Source of the DNA: Rhizomicrobium sp.
GTDB taxonomy: Bacteria > Pseudomonadota > Alphaproteobacteria > Micropepsales > Micropepsaceae
Direction: 5' to 3'
Assembly: GCA_037200985.1 (NCBI GenBank)
Contig: JBBCGJ010000001.1
Coordinates: 3,324,756-3,388,755, forward strand
DNA length: 64,000 nt
A program made the position numbers and the translations under genes. The number at the start of each line of letters is the position of its first letter. The first letter of the stretch is position 1. Positions 35,073 through 44,563 of this stretch are shown here, in pieces. The notes under the pieces are model-generated. The model had not been told where the DNA came from. It saw only the letters and a program-made list of their open reading frames with translations, and did not search any database.

Positions 35073-36251
35073 ATGACAAGCCACAAAACCGTCAAGCTGA
35101 AGCCGAAAGAAGGCCGCCGCGCCCGCGCCGGCGCGCCGTGGATCTTCTCCAACGAAATCCAGATGGACGCCGCGGCGAAGGCGCTGGCGCCCGGCAGCGT
35201 CGTCAACATCCTGTTCGATGACGGCCAGCCGCTCGGCACCGGCTATTTCAACCCGAAGAGCCTGATCGGGCTGCGCGTGCTGGACAAGGCGGTCGACACC
35301 GTCATCGGCACCGGTTTCTTCGTGCGCCGGCTGGAGCGGGCGCTGGCGCTGCGCAGCGCGCTCTATGCGCGGCCGTTCTACCGGCTGGTGCATGCCGAGG
35401 GCGACGGGTTGCCGGGGCTGACCATCGACCGGTTCGGCGACAGCCTTGTGGCGCAGATCACCACGGCGGGAATGGAGGCGCTGACCGAGCCGCTTCTGAA
35501 GGCGCTCGACAAGGTGCTGGAGCCGGCGAACGTCATCCTGCGCAACGACGCGCCGTCGCGGGTTCTGGAAGGGCTCGACGAGCATGTCCGCGCCGCCAAG
35601 GGCGAGGCGGGGCGCATCGCGGTCGAGGAGAACGGCGCGCGCTATTTCGCCGATCTCGGCGCCGGGCAGAAGACCGGCTGGTACTACGACCAGCGCGACA
35701 ACCGCGCCTTCCTGGCGTCGCTGGCGAAGGGGCGGACGGTGCTCGATGCCTATAGCTACACCGGCGGCTTCGGCATCGCGGCGGCCAAGGCGGGCGCGGC
35801 GGAAGTGATCTGCCTCGATTCATCGGCGCCGGCACTCGCGCTCGCCGAAGAGTCCGCGGCGGCGAACGGCGTGCGGGTGAAAGGCGTCAAGGCCGATGTG
35901 TTCGAGGAACTGGAGCGGCTCGCGGCGGCGAAGGAAACGTTCGACATCGTGGTGGCCGATCCGCCGCCCTTCGTGCGGGCGAAGAAGGACCTGGAGCCCG
36001 GCGCCAAGGCCTATCGCAAGCTGGCGAAGCTCGGCGCAGACGTGACGGCGCCGAACGGATTCCTCGCGCTGGCCTCGTGCTCGCACAACATCCCGATGGA
36101 GCGCTTCGCGAGCGAGTGCGCCGCGGGCATCGCGCGCGCCGGGCGCAGGGCGGCGCTGATCCGCCAGGCCGGCGCGGGGCCGGACCATCCGGTGCATCCG
36201 ATGCTGCCGGAGACGGCGTATCTCAAGGCGCTGGTGTACGCGCTGGATTGA
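35073..36251 (+). CDS. rlmI: Class I SAM-dependent rRNA methyltransferase (RlmI-like)
   Basis: A 392-aa RNA m5C methyltransferase of the RlmI/YccW type (23S rRNA position 1962 in E. coli). The N-terminal PUA domain reads RRARAGAPWIFSNEI and LFDDGQPLGTGYFNP. The central EEHEA-like domain has DRFGDSLVAQITTAGM. The methyltransferase core shows LDAYSYTGGFGIAAAKAGA, then the catalytic-loop motif VADPPPFVRAKKDL and the Cys motif ALASCSHN. The start at 35073 follows the family start; an ATG at 35058 is an alternative. It diverges from the MBL gene. Specificity is inferred from family. Confidence 0.85.
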   Translation: MTSHKTVKLKPKEGRRARAGAPWIFSNEIQMDAAAKALAPGSVVNILFDDGQPLGTGYFNPKSLIGLRVLDKAVDTVIGTGFFVRRLERALALRSALYARPFYRLVHAEGDGLPGLTIDRFGDSLVAQITTAGMEALTEPLLKALDKVLEPANVILRNDAPSRVLEGLDEHVRAAKGEAGRIAVEENGARYFADLGAGQKTGWYYDQRDNRAFLASLAKGRTVLDAYSYTGGFGIAAAKAGAAEVICLDSSAPALALAEESAAANGVRVKGVKADVFEELERLAAAKETFDIVVADPPPFVRAKKDLEPGAKAYRKLAKLGADVTAPNGFLALASCSHNIPMERFASECAAGIARAGRRAALIRQAGAGPDHPVHPMLPETAYLKALVYALD

Positions 36252-36269
36252 GCCCGGCCGCTTCCGGAG

Positions 36270-36343
36270 TGTCATTCCCGCGTAAGCGGGAATCCAGCCT
36301 TGGCCGCAAGCGACTCTGGATGCCCGCCTGCGCGGGCATGACA
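36270..36343. repeat. Two-hairpin REP-like element
   Basis: Stem 1 TGTCATTCCCGC-GTAA-GCGGGAATCCAG and stem 2 CTGGATGCCCGCC-TGC-GCGGGCATGACA, between the convergent RlmI-like and carboxylesterase genes. Confidence 0.85.
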
Positions 36344-36354
36344 ATCTTTTTAAA

Positions 36355-37809
36355 TCACGGCCGCCGCACCGCATCGAACTCCGTCTTGCGGAAGTTCGCG
36401 ACCGGGTGCGGGTGATCGTCGATGACCAATGTCTGCGGCGCGGCGCCTTCGAATTTCGGCCATGGCGGCAGGCCGGCGCCGTTGGGATCGCCGGTCTTGG
36501 CGAAATTCGTCCAATAGGACTGCATCGCCTGGCTTATCGCGGTGTCCTGCGGCGGGGCGAAGGCTGCCAGGGGACCGAAGCCGAAGATGAAGATCATCTC
36601 GCCGCCATGCGGCACGCCGGTCAGGCCGCGGCGCCGCGCCAGATCGGCCAGGAAGCCGAAGCGATAGACATAGGCGGGTAAGCCGGCGCGCGACACGGCA
36701 GTCGCGAGCGCCGCGGCGGGACCGGCGAGGAACTTGTCGCTGAAGACCAGGCGATGGAAGGCATCATCGCTCAGCTTGCCGTCCGTCTCGTACAGCGCGC
36801 GCACCGCATCGCGCCGGGCGCCCAGCGCTGCGTCGAGCCAGCCGGCATCGCCGGCGCCGAGCAGCGCGCCTTCGTCGCTGTTGGTGCCGGCGAGATAGGG
36901 CATGGCGGCAAAGCGGCCGGCGGCGAACGCGTCCACGATTTCTTCGGTGAGAACGTGCCCGTCGACGACCGGGCCGGATTCGTCGTCGCTCACGACCCGG
37001 TCGGCGCCGACGGCGCGCAACGTTGTCAGCGCGTCGGGGCCGGTGGCGTTCAGCCGGACGGCGAACGCCTGCGCGGCGGCGCGGGCTTCGGCCAGGGTGT
37101 CGGTCTTGAACAGGCCGGCGGATTCGCCGATCGCCTTGGCGAACAGGCCTTTCGCGAGCGGCGAGACCATCAGCGCATCGACGCTGACGCCGCCCGCGGA
37201 TTCGCCGAACACGGTGACGTTGCCGGAATCGCCGCCGAACGCGGCGATGTTGCGCTTGATCCATTGGAGCGCCGCGATCTGATCGAGCAGGCCGAAATTC
37301 ACCTCTTCGAGTCCCGGATAGGCGAAGAAGCCGAGTCGGCCGAGGCGATAGTTGATGCTCACCAGAACGACGCCGTGCCGCGCCAGCGCGGCGCCGTCGA
37401 ACCGCGGCACGGAGGACGCGCCCTGGGTGAAGCCACCGCCATGGATCCACACCATGACGGGAAGCTTTGCCGAGCGGGTCTCGGGCGTCCACACGTTCAG
37501 CGTCAGGCAGTCCTCGCTCTGCGGAAGATTGGCGTGGACGAGGAGGCCCTCGGTCGGATGCTGCGGGCAGATGGGACCGAAGGCGGTCGCATCGCGGGTG
37601 CCCGGCCAATGCAGTGCGGGCTTGGGCGCGCGCCAGCGCAGCGGACCGACCGGCGGCGCGGCGTAGGGAATGCCCTTGTAGGCGTCGATGCCGTCGCCGC
37701 CGACGCCCGACAGCACGCCCTGTTCGACGACGACGGTTGGCGCGGCGAAGGCCGGCAGCGCCGACACGGTCGCGATGAGCAGTCCCAGGACGGCGGAGCG
37801 GATTTTCAT
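36355..37809 (-). CDS. Exported type-B carboxylesterase
   Basis: A 484-aa secreted carboxylesterase. Residues 1-22 are a signal peptide (MKIRSAVLGLLIATVSALPAFA). The motif YKGIPYAAPPVGPLRW is near residue 44, and nucleophile Ser204 lies in FGESAGG. It is a paralogue of the cytosolic enzyme at 31069-32580 (shared motifs SEDCLTLNVWTP, MVWIHGGGF, NYRLGRLGFF) but with a leader. It is probably periplasmic and acts on xenobiotic esters. Confidence 0.88.
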   Translation of the reverse strand: MKIRSAVLGLLIATVSALPAFAAPTVVVEQGVLSGVGGDGIDAYKGIPYAAPPVGPLRWRAPKPALHWPGTRDATAFGPICPQHPTEGLLVHANLPQSEDCLTLNVWTPETRSAKLPVMVWIHGGGFTQGASSVPRFDGAALARHGVVLVSINYRLGRLGFFAYPGLEEVNFGLLDQIAALQWIKRNIAAFGGDSGNVTVFGESAGGVSVDALMVSPLAKGLFAKAIGESAGLFKTDTLAEARAAAQAFAVRLNATGPDALTTLRAVGADRVVSDDESGPVVDGHVLTEEIVDAFAAGRFAAMPYLAGTNSDEGALLGAGDAGWLDAALGARRDAVRALYETDGKLSDDAFHRLVFSDKFLAGPAAALATAVSRAGLPAYVYRFGFLADLARRRGLTGVPHGGEMIFIFGFGPLAAFAPPQDTAISQAMQSYWTNFAKTGDPNGAGLPPWPKFEGAAPQTLVIDDHPHPVANFRKTEFDAVRRP

Positions 37810-37880
37810 GGGCCTGTTCGATGGGTGCTGCGGGCGGATAACGATTGTAGCAGGGGATTCCGGCGCCAACTAAGTAAGGT

Positions 37881-37979
37881 TTGCCATGCCCCGCGAATGC
37901 GGGGCACCCGGTTGGAGCCTGCACATTCGTTGCAAGGTTTCACCTGGGTCCGCCGCATTCGCGGCGGATGACGGCATGG
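37881..37979. repeat. Two-stem repeat of a third type
   Basis: TGCCCCGC-GAAT-GCGGGGCA (37887-37906) and TCCGCCGC-ATTC-GCGGCGGA (37949-37968) are two hairpins about 42 bp apart. The layout is like that of the REP-like elements but the stem sequences differ, so they are related in design rather than in sequence. It lies between the carboxylesterase and the first Kup gene. Confidence 0.65.
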
Positions 37980-38002
37980 ATTTCGACGGGACGTGCCAAG
38001 AT

Positions 38003-39886
38003 TCAAATCGTGATCTGCGTGCCCAGTTCCACCACGCGGTTGGGCGGGAGCTGGAAGAAGCGCGCGGGCGAGAGCGCGTTGGTCGCCAGCCATGTGTAAA
38101 GCGCGATGCGCCAGCTCTTGAGGCCGGGATGCTCGCCCGCGACCAGCGTCTCGCGGCCGAGGAAATAGGTGCAGGTCTCCGGCTCCAGCGGCAGGCCATA
38201 GGCGCGGCAGCGGGTCAGCGCCTCGGGCACGTCGGGGAATTCGAAGAAGCCGAAGCGGATCTTCACCTCGAAGAAGCCCTTGCCGAGCTTCTTCACCTCG
38301 ACACGGCGGGTAAGGGGAACAAACGGCACGTCGTCGACCGCGATCGAGGTCAGGACCACGCGCTCGTGCAGCACGTGATAGTGCTTGAGGCTGTGCAGCA
38401 TCGGGCCCGGCGTCACGTCGGTGCGGGCGGCGAGGAAGATGGCGGTGCCGGCGACGCGCTCCGCCGGGGCGCGGGCGAGGAAGAGATCGATGGGAAGCGT
38501 TCCGTCGCGCAGATGCTCCAGATGCACCCGCCGGCCGACGCGCCAGGTGTCGATCAGGACGAATACCAGCGCCGCCATCGCAAGGGGCAGCCAGCCGCCC
38601 TGCACCACCTTCAGCGTATTGGCCGAGAGGAAGGCGAGATCGACGAGGCCGAGCGTGCCGAACACCGCGATCACCACCGGCAGGCGCCAGCGCCAGCGCC
38701 GGACCGCGACCACGGCGACCAGGAAGGTCGAGATCACCATCACGCCGGTCACCGCGATGCCATAGGCCGCGGCCAGGGCGTCGGAGGTCTTGAAGATCAG
38801 CACGATCAGCACGACGCCGACCGCGAGCATCGTGTTGATGCGCGGCACGTAGATCTGGCCCAGCTGGGTCGCGGAGGTGTGGCGGATCTCCATGCGCGGC
38901 ACCTGGCCCAACTGAACCGCCTGGCGGGTGATGGAAAAGACGCCGGAGATCACCGCCTGGCTGGCGATCACCGTGGCCATGGTGGCGAGCGCAACGACCG
39001 GGTAATGCGCCCAGTGCGGTGCGAGCGCGTAGAAGGTATTGGCGGTGGCGCGCGGATCGGAAAGCACCACCGCGCCCTGGCCGAAATAGTTCAGCAGCAG
39101 CGCGGGGAAGGCGAAATAGAGCCAGGCATTGCGGATCGGTCCGCGCCCGAAATGGCCCATATCGGCATAGAGCGCCTCGCATCCTGTCACGGCCAACACC
39201 ACCGAGCCGAGCGCGACGAATGCGGTCCAGGGCTCGCGCGCGAACAGCGCATAGCCGTAATAGGGATTGATGCATTCGAGGATCTGCGGATTGTGCGCGA
39301 TGGCGGCGGCGCCCAGTGCCGCCATCACCACGAACCACACCACCATGACGGGGCCGAACATCTTGCCGATGCGCTCGGTGCCGAAACGCTGCAGCAGGAA
39401 CAGGCCGATCAGGATGGCGAGGGTCAGGGGCAGGATCAGGTGCTTCAGGCCGGCGCTTTCGACGCCCAGGCCCTCGACCGCCGAGAGCACCGAGATCGCG
39501 GGCGTCAGCATGCCGTCGCCGTAGAACAGCGCGAGGCCGGCGAGCGAGACCAGCGCGATGGCGGTCTTGAGGCGGCGGCCCAGCCCCGAGGAGCGATGCG
39601 CCAGCGCCGCCAGCGCCATGACGCCGCCCTCGCCATTGTTGTCGGCGCGCATGATGAAGACGACGTATTTGACCGTCACCACGATCACGAGCGACCAGAA
39701 GATCATCGAGAGCGCGCCGAGGACGGCGAAAGGCCCGGGCGAAAGGCCGCCGGCCGCGATCACCGACTGCTTCACCGCGTAGAGCGGGCTGGTGCCGATG
39801 TCGCCGAAGACGACGCCCAAGGCGCCGAGCGTCAGGCCGGCTTCGCGCCGCCAGCCGGTCGGCGATGCGATCGCGGCCGCTGTCAT
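38003..39886 (-). CDS. kup: Kup-type low-affinity potassium transporter (copy 1)
   Basis: A 627-aa member of the KUP/HAK/KT family, a K+/H+ symporter with about 12 membrane helices. Diagnostic segments are LGVVFGDIGTSPLYAVKQ (helix 1), ADNNGEGGVMALAAL, GDGMLTPAISVLSAVEG and FGTERIGKMFGPVMVVWF. The cytoplasmic C-terminal region (about residues 430-627) contains GLKSWRIALYTWLATNALSPARFFQLPP. Second of two tandem paralogues on this strand; a REP-like element separates them. The ATG at 39886 fits the usual N-terminal length. Confidence 0.93.
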   Translation of the reverse strand: MTAAAIASPTGWRREAGLTLGALGVVFGDIGTSPLYAVKQSVIAAGGLSPGPFAVLGALSMIFWSLVIVVTVKYVVFIMRADNNGEGGVMALAALAHRSSGLGRRLKTAIALVSLAGLALFYGDGMLTPAISVLSAVEGLGVESAGLKHLILPLTLAILIGLFLLQRFGTERIGKMFGPVMVVWFVVMAALGAAAIAHNPQILECINPYYGYALFAREPWTAFVALGSVVLAVTGCEALYADMGHFGRGPIRNAWLYFAFPALLLNYFGQGAVVLSDPRATANTFYALAPHWAHYPVVALATMATVIASQAVISGVFSITRQAVQLGQVPRMEIRHTSATQLGQIYVPRINTMLAVGVVLIVLIFKTSDALAAAYGIAVTGVMVISTFLVAVVAVRRWRWRLPVVIAVFGTLGLVDLAFLSANTLKVVQGGWLPLAMAALVFVLIDTWRVGRRVHLEHLRDGTLPIDLFLARAPAERVAGTAIFLAARTDVTPGPMLHSLKHYHVLHERVVLTSIAVDDVPFVPLTRRVEVKKLGKGFFEVKIRFGFFEFPDVPEALTRCRAYGLPLEPETCTYFLGRETLVAGEHPGLKSWRIALYTWLATNALSPARFFQLPPNRVVELGTQITI

Positions 39887-39908
39887 CGAGTCGTCGCAAC
39901 GTCCCGAC

Positions 39909-39981
39909 TGTCATTCCCGCGGAGGCGGGAATCCACGGCCGGCCCAAGCGACTTTGGATGCCCGCCTTCGCGGGCATGACA
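39909..39981. repeat. Two-hairpin REP-like element between the two kup genes
   Basis: Stem 1 TGTCATTCCCGC-GGA-GGCGGGAATCCA and stem 2 TTGGATGCCCGCC-TTC-GCGGGCATGACA. Both kup genes are on the minus strand, so transcription of the operon would pass through it. Confidence 0.85.
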
Positions 39982-40010
39982 ATGGAAAGTGGACGCGACG
40001 AACCCCGTCA

Positions 40011-41978
40011 TCAGATCGTCACCTGCGTTCCGAGCTCGACGACGCGGTTGGGGGGCAGGTGATAGAACCGCGCCGGCGACAGCGCGTTGGATGCAAGCTG
40101 CATGTAGAGCCAGGTGCGCCAGCGGCCGAGCACCGGATGCTCGGCGGGCACCAGCGTCTCATGGCCGATGAAGAAGGTCGCGGTCTCCACATCCACCACG
40201 ATGCCGAAGGGCCGCGCCTCGGACAAGGCGCGCGGCACGTCCGGCGTCTCGAAGAAGCCGTGATGGATCTTCACCGAATAGAAGCCCTTGCCGAGCTTCT
40301 CGACCTCCAGACGCTTCTCCGGCGGGACCAGCGGCTGATCCTCGACCATCACATTGCAGAGGATGACCCGCTCGTGCAGCACCTTGTTGTGCTTGAGGTT
40401 GTGCAGCAGGGCGCCCGGCATGACGTCGTTGCGCGAACTCATGAACACGGCGGTGCCGGCGACGCGCGTGGTGAACTTGTCGGCCCGCTCCAGGAACAGG
40501 CTGAGCGGCATGGATTCGCTGCGGATGCGCTCCTGATGGGCCCGGCGGCCGATGCGCCAGGTCTCCATCACCAGGAACACGCCGGCGGCGATGGCGAGCG
40601 GCAGCCAGCCGCCTTGCGGGATCTTGAGCAGGTTGGAGAGCAGCATCGTGACGTCGATCAGCGCCAGGAGGCCGAACACGCCGAAAGCGAGCTTCAGGCC
40701 CCAATGCCATTGCCGCGCCGCCACCAGGCTGACATGGAAGGTGTCGATCACCATCACGCCGGTCACCGCGATGCCGTAGGCGGCGGCGAGGTTGGACGAG
40801 TTGCGGAAGGTCAGGACGATCAGGACGACGCCGATCAGCAGGAGCGCGTTCATGCGCGGCACGTAGATCTGGCCGTAATCGGTCATCGAGGTGTGGCGGA
40901 TCTCCATGCGCGGGAGCTGGCCGAGCTGCACCGCCTGGCGGGTGATCGAGAACACGCCCGAGATCACCGCCTGGCTGGCGATGATGGTCGCCAGCGTCGC
41001 CAGCGCCACCAGCGGATAATGCGCCCAGGCGGGCGCCATCGAGTAGAAGGCGGTGGCGGCATGATGCGGATTGATCAGCAGCGAAGCGCCCTGGCCGAAA
41101 TAGTTCAGCACCAGCGCCGGCAGCGCCACGATGAACCAGGCGGCGCGGATCGGCCGGCGCCCGAAATGGCCCATGTCGGCATAGAGCGCCTCGCACCCTG
41201 TCACCGCCAGGACGACCGACCCGAGCGCGACGAAGGCGGTCCAGGGCTCGCGCACGAACAGCATGATGCCGTAATAGGGATTGAGCGCGGTCAGGATGAT
41301 CGGCGCGCGGACGATCCAGCTCACGCCCAGGATCGCCAGGACCGCGAACCACACCACCATGACCGGACCGAACAGCCGCCCGATGCGCGCCGTGCCGCGG
41401 CTCTGGATGAGGAACATGCCGATCAGGATCGCCAGGGTCAGCGGCAGCACGAACGGCTCGAGCGAATGACGCCCGACCGTCAGGCCTTCCACCGCCGAAA
41501 GCACCGAGATCGCCGGCGTCAGCATGCCGTCGCCGTAGAACAGCGCCAGTCCCAGGATGGCGCCGAAACCGATCATCGCCTTGACGCGGCGGCCGAGCCG
41601 GGCCGAACGGTGCGCCAGCGTGGCCAGCGCCAGCACGCCGCCCTCGCCATTGTTGTCGGCGCGCATGATGAGGACGACGTATTTCAGCGTCACGATAATG
41701 ACCAGCGCCCACAGGATGAGCGACAGCGCGCCGAAGATCGCGAGCTCGGCCGGCATGGCGCCGACCTTGGTGGTGGCGAGCACCGTCTCGCGCATCGCGT
41801 AGAGCGGGCTGGTGCCGATATCGCCGAAGACGACGCCGAGCGCGCCCAGCGTCAGCACCGCGTCGCGCTTGAGCGAGCGCGGCCCCTCGGCCACCGGTGG
41901 CGCGTGCACGGCGGGCACGTCGATGCCGGCGAGGGGATCGTTCGCCGAAACCGAGGCGAGGCGTTCTGGCTGGCTCAC
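40011..41978 (-). CDS. kup: Kup-type potassium transporter (copy 2)
   Basis: A 655-aa paralogue of the adjacent Kup. It shares LGALGVVFGDIGTSPLYAMRE, ADNNGEGGVLALATL and GDGMLTPAISVLSAVEGL, and the MEIRHTS cytoplasmic loop. It carries about 25 extra N-terminal residues (MSQPERLASVSANDPLAG). The start codon is GTG at 41978. The closely similar but non-identical pair points to an old tandem duplication with divergence. First gene of the two in transcription order. Confidence 0.93.
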   Translation of the reverse strand: MSQPERLASVSANDPLAGIDVPAVHAPPVAEGPRSLKRDAVLTLGALGVVFGDIGTSPLYAMRETVLATTKVGAMPAELAIFGALSLILWALVIIVTLKYVVLIMRADNNGEGGVLALATLAHRSARLGRRVKAMIGFGAILGLALFYGDGMLTPAISVLSAVEGLTVGRHSLEPFVLPLTLAILIGMFLIQSRGTARIGRLFGPVMVVWFAVLAILGVSWIVRAPIILTALNPYYGIMLFVREPWTAFVALGSVVLAVTGCEALYADMGHFGRRPIRAAWFIVALPALVLNYFGQGASLLINPHHAATAFYSMAPAWAHYPLVALATLATIIASQAVISGVFSITRQAVQLGQLPRMEIRHTSMTDYGQIYVPRMNALLLIGVVLIVLTFRNSSNLAAAYGIAVTGVMVIDTFHVSLVAARQWHWGLKLAFGVFGLLALIDVTMLLSNLLKIPQGGWLPLAIAAGVFLVMETWRIGRRAHQERIRSESMPLSLFLERADKFTTRVAGTAVFMSSRNDVMPGALLHNLKHNKVLHERVILCNVMVEDQPLVPPEKRLEVEKLGKGFYSVKIHHGFFETPDVPRALSEARPFGIVVDVETATFFIGHETLVPAEHPVLGRWRTWLYMQLASNALSPARFYHLPPNRVVELGTQVTI

Positions 41979-42176
41979 GGGGTTGGCTTAGGGCTCATCC
42001 GGTGGGGCGGTAACGCGAAGCTGGCCTTCAAGGTTTGCAACGCTCTCGCCCCTTTCGGGCGGGACTCGCGACAAAAGTTCCGTGCCGCGAGGGGCGGGAA
42101 AATAGGCTCCCCCGCCCGAGACGCAAAGAGGGGAGAGGCGGAATAGCGCAGAATTCCGCTAAAGGGCTGAAAATCT

Positions 42177-42869
42177 TCAGCGATCGACGTCGGGCGCGTC
42201 CATATCGGCGCCCGTGGCGGCGATCTGACGGGCGATCGGGTCATCCGCCGGGGACCTCCGGTTCGAGGCGACCACCGGATTGCCGGCCGGACCGGGCCCG
42301 ATGAAGCCCTGGACGCGATAAACGCGGGTGCCCCAGGAACCGCTGCGGATGTTCCACACTTTCACCTGGGTCCAGTCGTTGTTCTCGCTGACATCGACCA
42401 CCGGGTCGTTGACGTAGATCGCGCCGTCGTCGAGCCAGTTGGCGTGGTCGACGCGGATTTCGCGCGGCGAGACGATGCGGCGGACCACCGCGACATGGGC
42501 GCGGTGACGGGAATAGCCGTTGAGGACCAGGACCGCGCCGGGCATGGGCGACGACCCGCGTTCGTAGACGCCGGCAGCCTTGTCCCACCAGGCCGTGGCG
42601 TTGCCGAAGAGATTCACGCCGGAATGGTCGCGCGCATAGGGCACGCATTGCAGATGGGTGCCTTCGACGGTGGAGGGCGCCGTATCGGCGTCGTCGTCGG
42701 GGTAGAGGGTCGGGTCCACCAGCGGCGTCGCGGGCGTGGTGCCTCGCACGACGGGGGTATAGGCAAGGTCGGCGGTAGTCAGGCCGGTCCCGGCCGTCGC
42801 ACCGCAGCCGCCCAGCAGGGCGCACACGGCTACAACGGACGCGATCCGGACGAGCGGTCCAGCGTTCAT
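42177..42869 (-). CDS. CHAP domain-containing lipoprotein
   Basis: A 230-aa predicted lipoprotein: the signal sequence ends with the lipobox LLGGC (Cys22). After an Asp/Thr-rich linker comes a CHAP (cysteine, histidine-dependent amidohydrolase/peptidase) domain: HLQCVPYARD with the catalytic Cys, and HRAHVAVVRRI with the His. CHAP enzymes cleave peptidoglycan peptides. Location in the outer membrane or periplasm is inferred from the lipobox. Its neighbour is the GT2 gene on the same strand. Confidence 0.85.
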   Translation of the reverse strand: MNAGPLVRIASVVAVCALLGGCGATAGTGLTTADLAYTPVVRGTTPATPLVDPTLYPDDDADTAPSTVEGTHLQCVPYARDHSGVNLFGNATAWWDKAAGVYERGSSPMPGAVLVLNGYSRHRAHVAVVRRIVSPREIRVDHANWLDDGAIYVNDPVVDVSENNDWTQVKVWNIRSGSWGTRVYRVQGFIGPGPAGNPVVASNRRSPADDPIARQIAATGADMDAPDVDR

Positions 42870-42987
42870 GCGATTTACCCCTTCAAGGCCCGGTGCAGCA
42901 GCCGGATGGCCACGCTATCGGGTCGGGTTCAAATCGCAGTTAGAGAAACCCACCGCATTTGAAAAGATCAAAGTTTACTTGATTTTT

Positions 42988-44436
42988 TTACCGTTCTTCG
43001 GGCCGGATTCCGCGGCGGGGCACCGAATTGCCCGATCCGGTGAGGCCCATGGCCCCGATCGAGACCAGGCCGGTGACGGCGAAGAAGAAGAAAAGGGCGC
43101 TCCAGGACTGTTCGGTAAAGGCGAAAATCGGCAGCAAAAGACCGATCGCCAGCTCCGGCCCGCCGCGCCAGCCGCCGGCATAGCGCTCCCCCGGGCGAAG
43201 CGTCCGGTGGAAGGTCATTTCCGAGCTGAAGAAGGCTTCCAGCGTGGCGCGGGTATTGGCCAGGATCAGCCCGGAGGGGAAGACCACGGCCAGCGCGATC
43301 GACCGGGCGATGCAGGGCAGCTTCTCGCGCCCCAGCACGACCTGGCCCAGATAGAGGTAGCCGGCCGAGGCGACCAGACCCAGGGCGGATACCGACAGGC
43401 CCAGGAGCGAGACGCTGAGCAGATAGACCACGTCCATATACATCAGCGTCAGGCTGATGGCGGCGCTCGCGAAGGCCAGCGCGAAAAACGCGAACTGGCC
43501 CATCTGCAGGGTCATCGCCGCCTTCTTCCAGAGCGGCATGGCGCTTGCCCAGATCAGCGGCATCAGCTTGACCGCGGTCTGGGCGTGGCCCTTGTTCCAG
43601 CGCGCCTGCTGCGAGCGCCAGGCGGCCGCGGTCTCCGGCAATTCGCCGGGCACTTCGATGTCGGACAGCATGGCCGAGCGCCAGCCCTTCATCACGCAGC
43701 GCATGGAGAGGTCGAGGTCCTCGGTCAGCGTGTCGCCGGTCCAGCCGCCGCCATGGTCGATCGCCTTGCGGCTCCACACCCCGGCGGTGCCGTTGAACGA
43801 CATCGGCAGACCGGCACGAAAGCGCCCTTCCTGCTCGACCGCGAAATGGGCGTCGAGCAGGATGCCCTGCGCCCGCGTCAGCCAGTTCTTGGTGCGGTTG
43901 GCGTGGCCCCAGCGCGCCTGGACGAAGGCGAGGCCCTGGTCGGCGACGAGCGCGGGCACCGAACGGCGCAGGAAGTCGGTCGGCGGCACGAAATCGGCGT
44001 CGAAGATCGCGACATAGGGCGCGTCGGAGTGATTGAGACCGAAGGCGAGATTGCCGGCCTTGAAGCCGCTGCGGTCGTTGCGGCGAAGCACGTTGAGGTT
44101 CACGCCGTCGGGCACCACGCTCAGGATGTTGCGGACGAGCTCGCCCGGATCGCCGACGCGGCCGTCGTCGAGAACCTGGATCTCCAGCTTGTCGGCGGGC
44201 CAATCGAGCCGGGCCGCCGCTGCGGCAACCCGCACCGCGAGCGGGCCTTCGTCGCACACCGGAAGCTGCACCAGGACGCGCGGCAGCGCCTCGTCGGGGA
44301 GCAGCGGCAGGCGCACGCGCGGCTTGGCGCTGAAGAGCCGGAAATAGCTAAGCACCACGAGCTGGATCGACAGCGCCGCGATGATGCAGAGCACGCCCGC
44401 CAGGACACATTGCAGTACAAGAGACAACCCGGTCAT
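42988..44436 (-). CDS. Family 2 membrane glycosyltransferase
   Basis: A 482-aa processive-type GT2 enzyme. An N-terminal membrane helix is followed by a GT-A domain: LVQLPVCDEG, the DxD motif in YVAIFDADFVPP, LTEDLDLSMR (TED motif) and QQARWNKGHAQT, the QxxRW motif of cellulose- and ceramide-type synthases. Three to four C-terminal transmembrane helices follow. It could make a polysaccharide or glycolipid; the acceptor is not deducible. A long gap to the upstream methyltransferase gene suggests its own promoter. Confidence 0.88.
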   Translation of the reverse strand: MTGLSLVLQCVLAGVLCIIAALSIQLVVLSYFRLFSAKPRVRLPLLPDEALPRVLVQLPVCDEGPLAVRVAAAAARLDWPADKLEIQVLDDGRVGDPGELVRNILSVVPDGVNLNVLRRNDRSGFKAGNLAFGLNHSDAPYVAIFDADFVPPTDFLRRSVPALVADQGLAFVQARWGHANRTKNWLTRAQGILLDAHFAVEQEGRFRAGLPMSFNGTAGVWSRKAIDHGGGWTGDTLTEDLDLSMRCVMKGWRSAMLSDIEVPGELPETAAAWRSQQARWNKGHAQTAVKLMPLIWASAMPLWKKAAMTLQMGQFAFFALAFASAAISLTLMYMDVVYLLSVSLLGLSVSALGLVASAGYLYLGQVVLGREKLPCIARSIALAVVFPSGLILANTRATLEAFFSSEMTFHRTLRPGERYAGGWRGGPELAIGLLLPIFAFTEQSWSALFFFFAVTGLVSIGAMGLTGSGNSVPRRGIRPEER

Positions 44437-44563
44437 GCGAAGCGTTCGGTCCCCACTCGAATTTCCGAAGGTAAACGCCCCGCTTGCCGGGGAGTGGCCG
44501 GGAATTTGTAACGGCCGGTTCGCTTTAGCAAGGTCCGCTCGACGTCTTAGTTCTACCGGCGGA

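Noticed and set aside
34455..36251. A 598-aa reading of the RlmI-like protein
   Set aside because: The first 200 codons lie antisense to the MBL gene; the conserved N-terminal PUA domain begins at 35073.
39792..42146. A 784-codon plus-strand frame over the second kup gene
   Set aside because: Antisense to the second Kup and the upstream part of the first; His/Asp/Arg-rich and without membrane segments or motifs.
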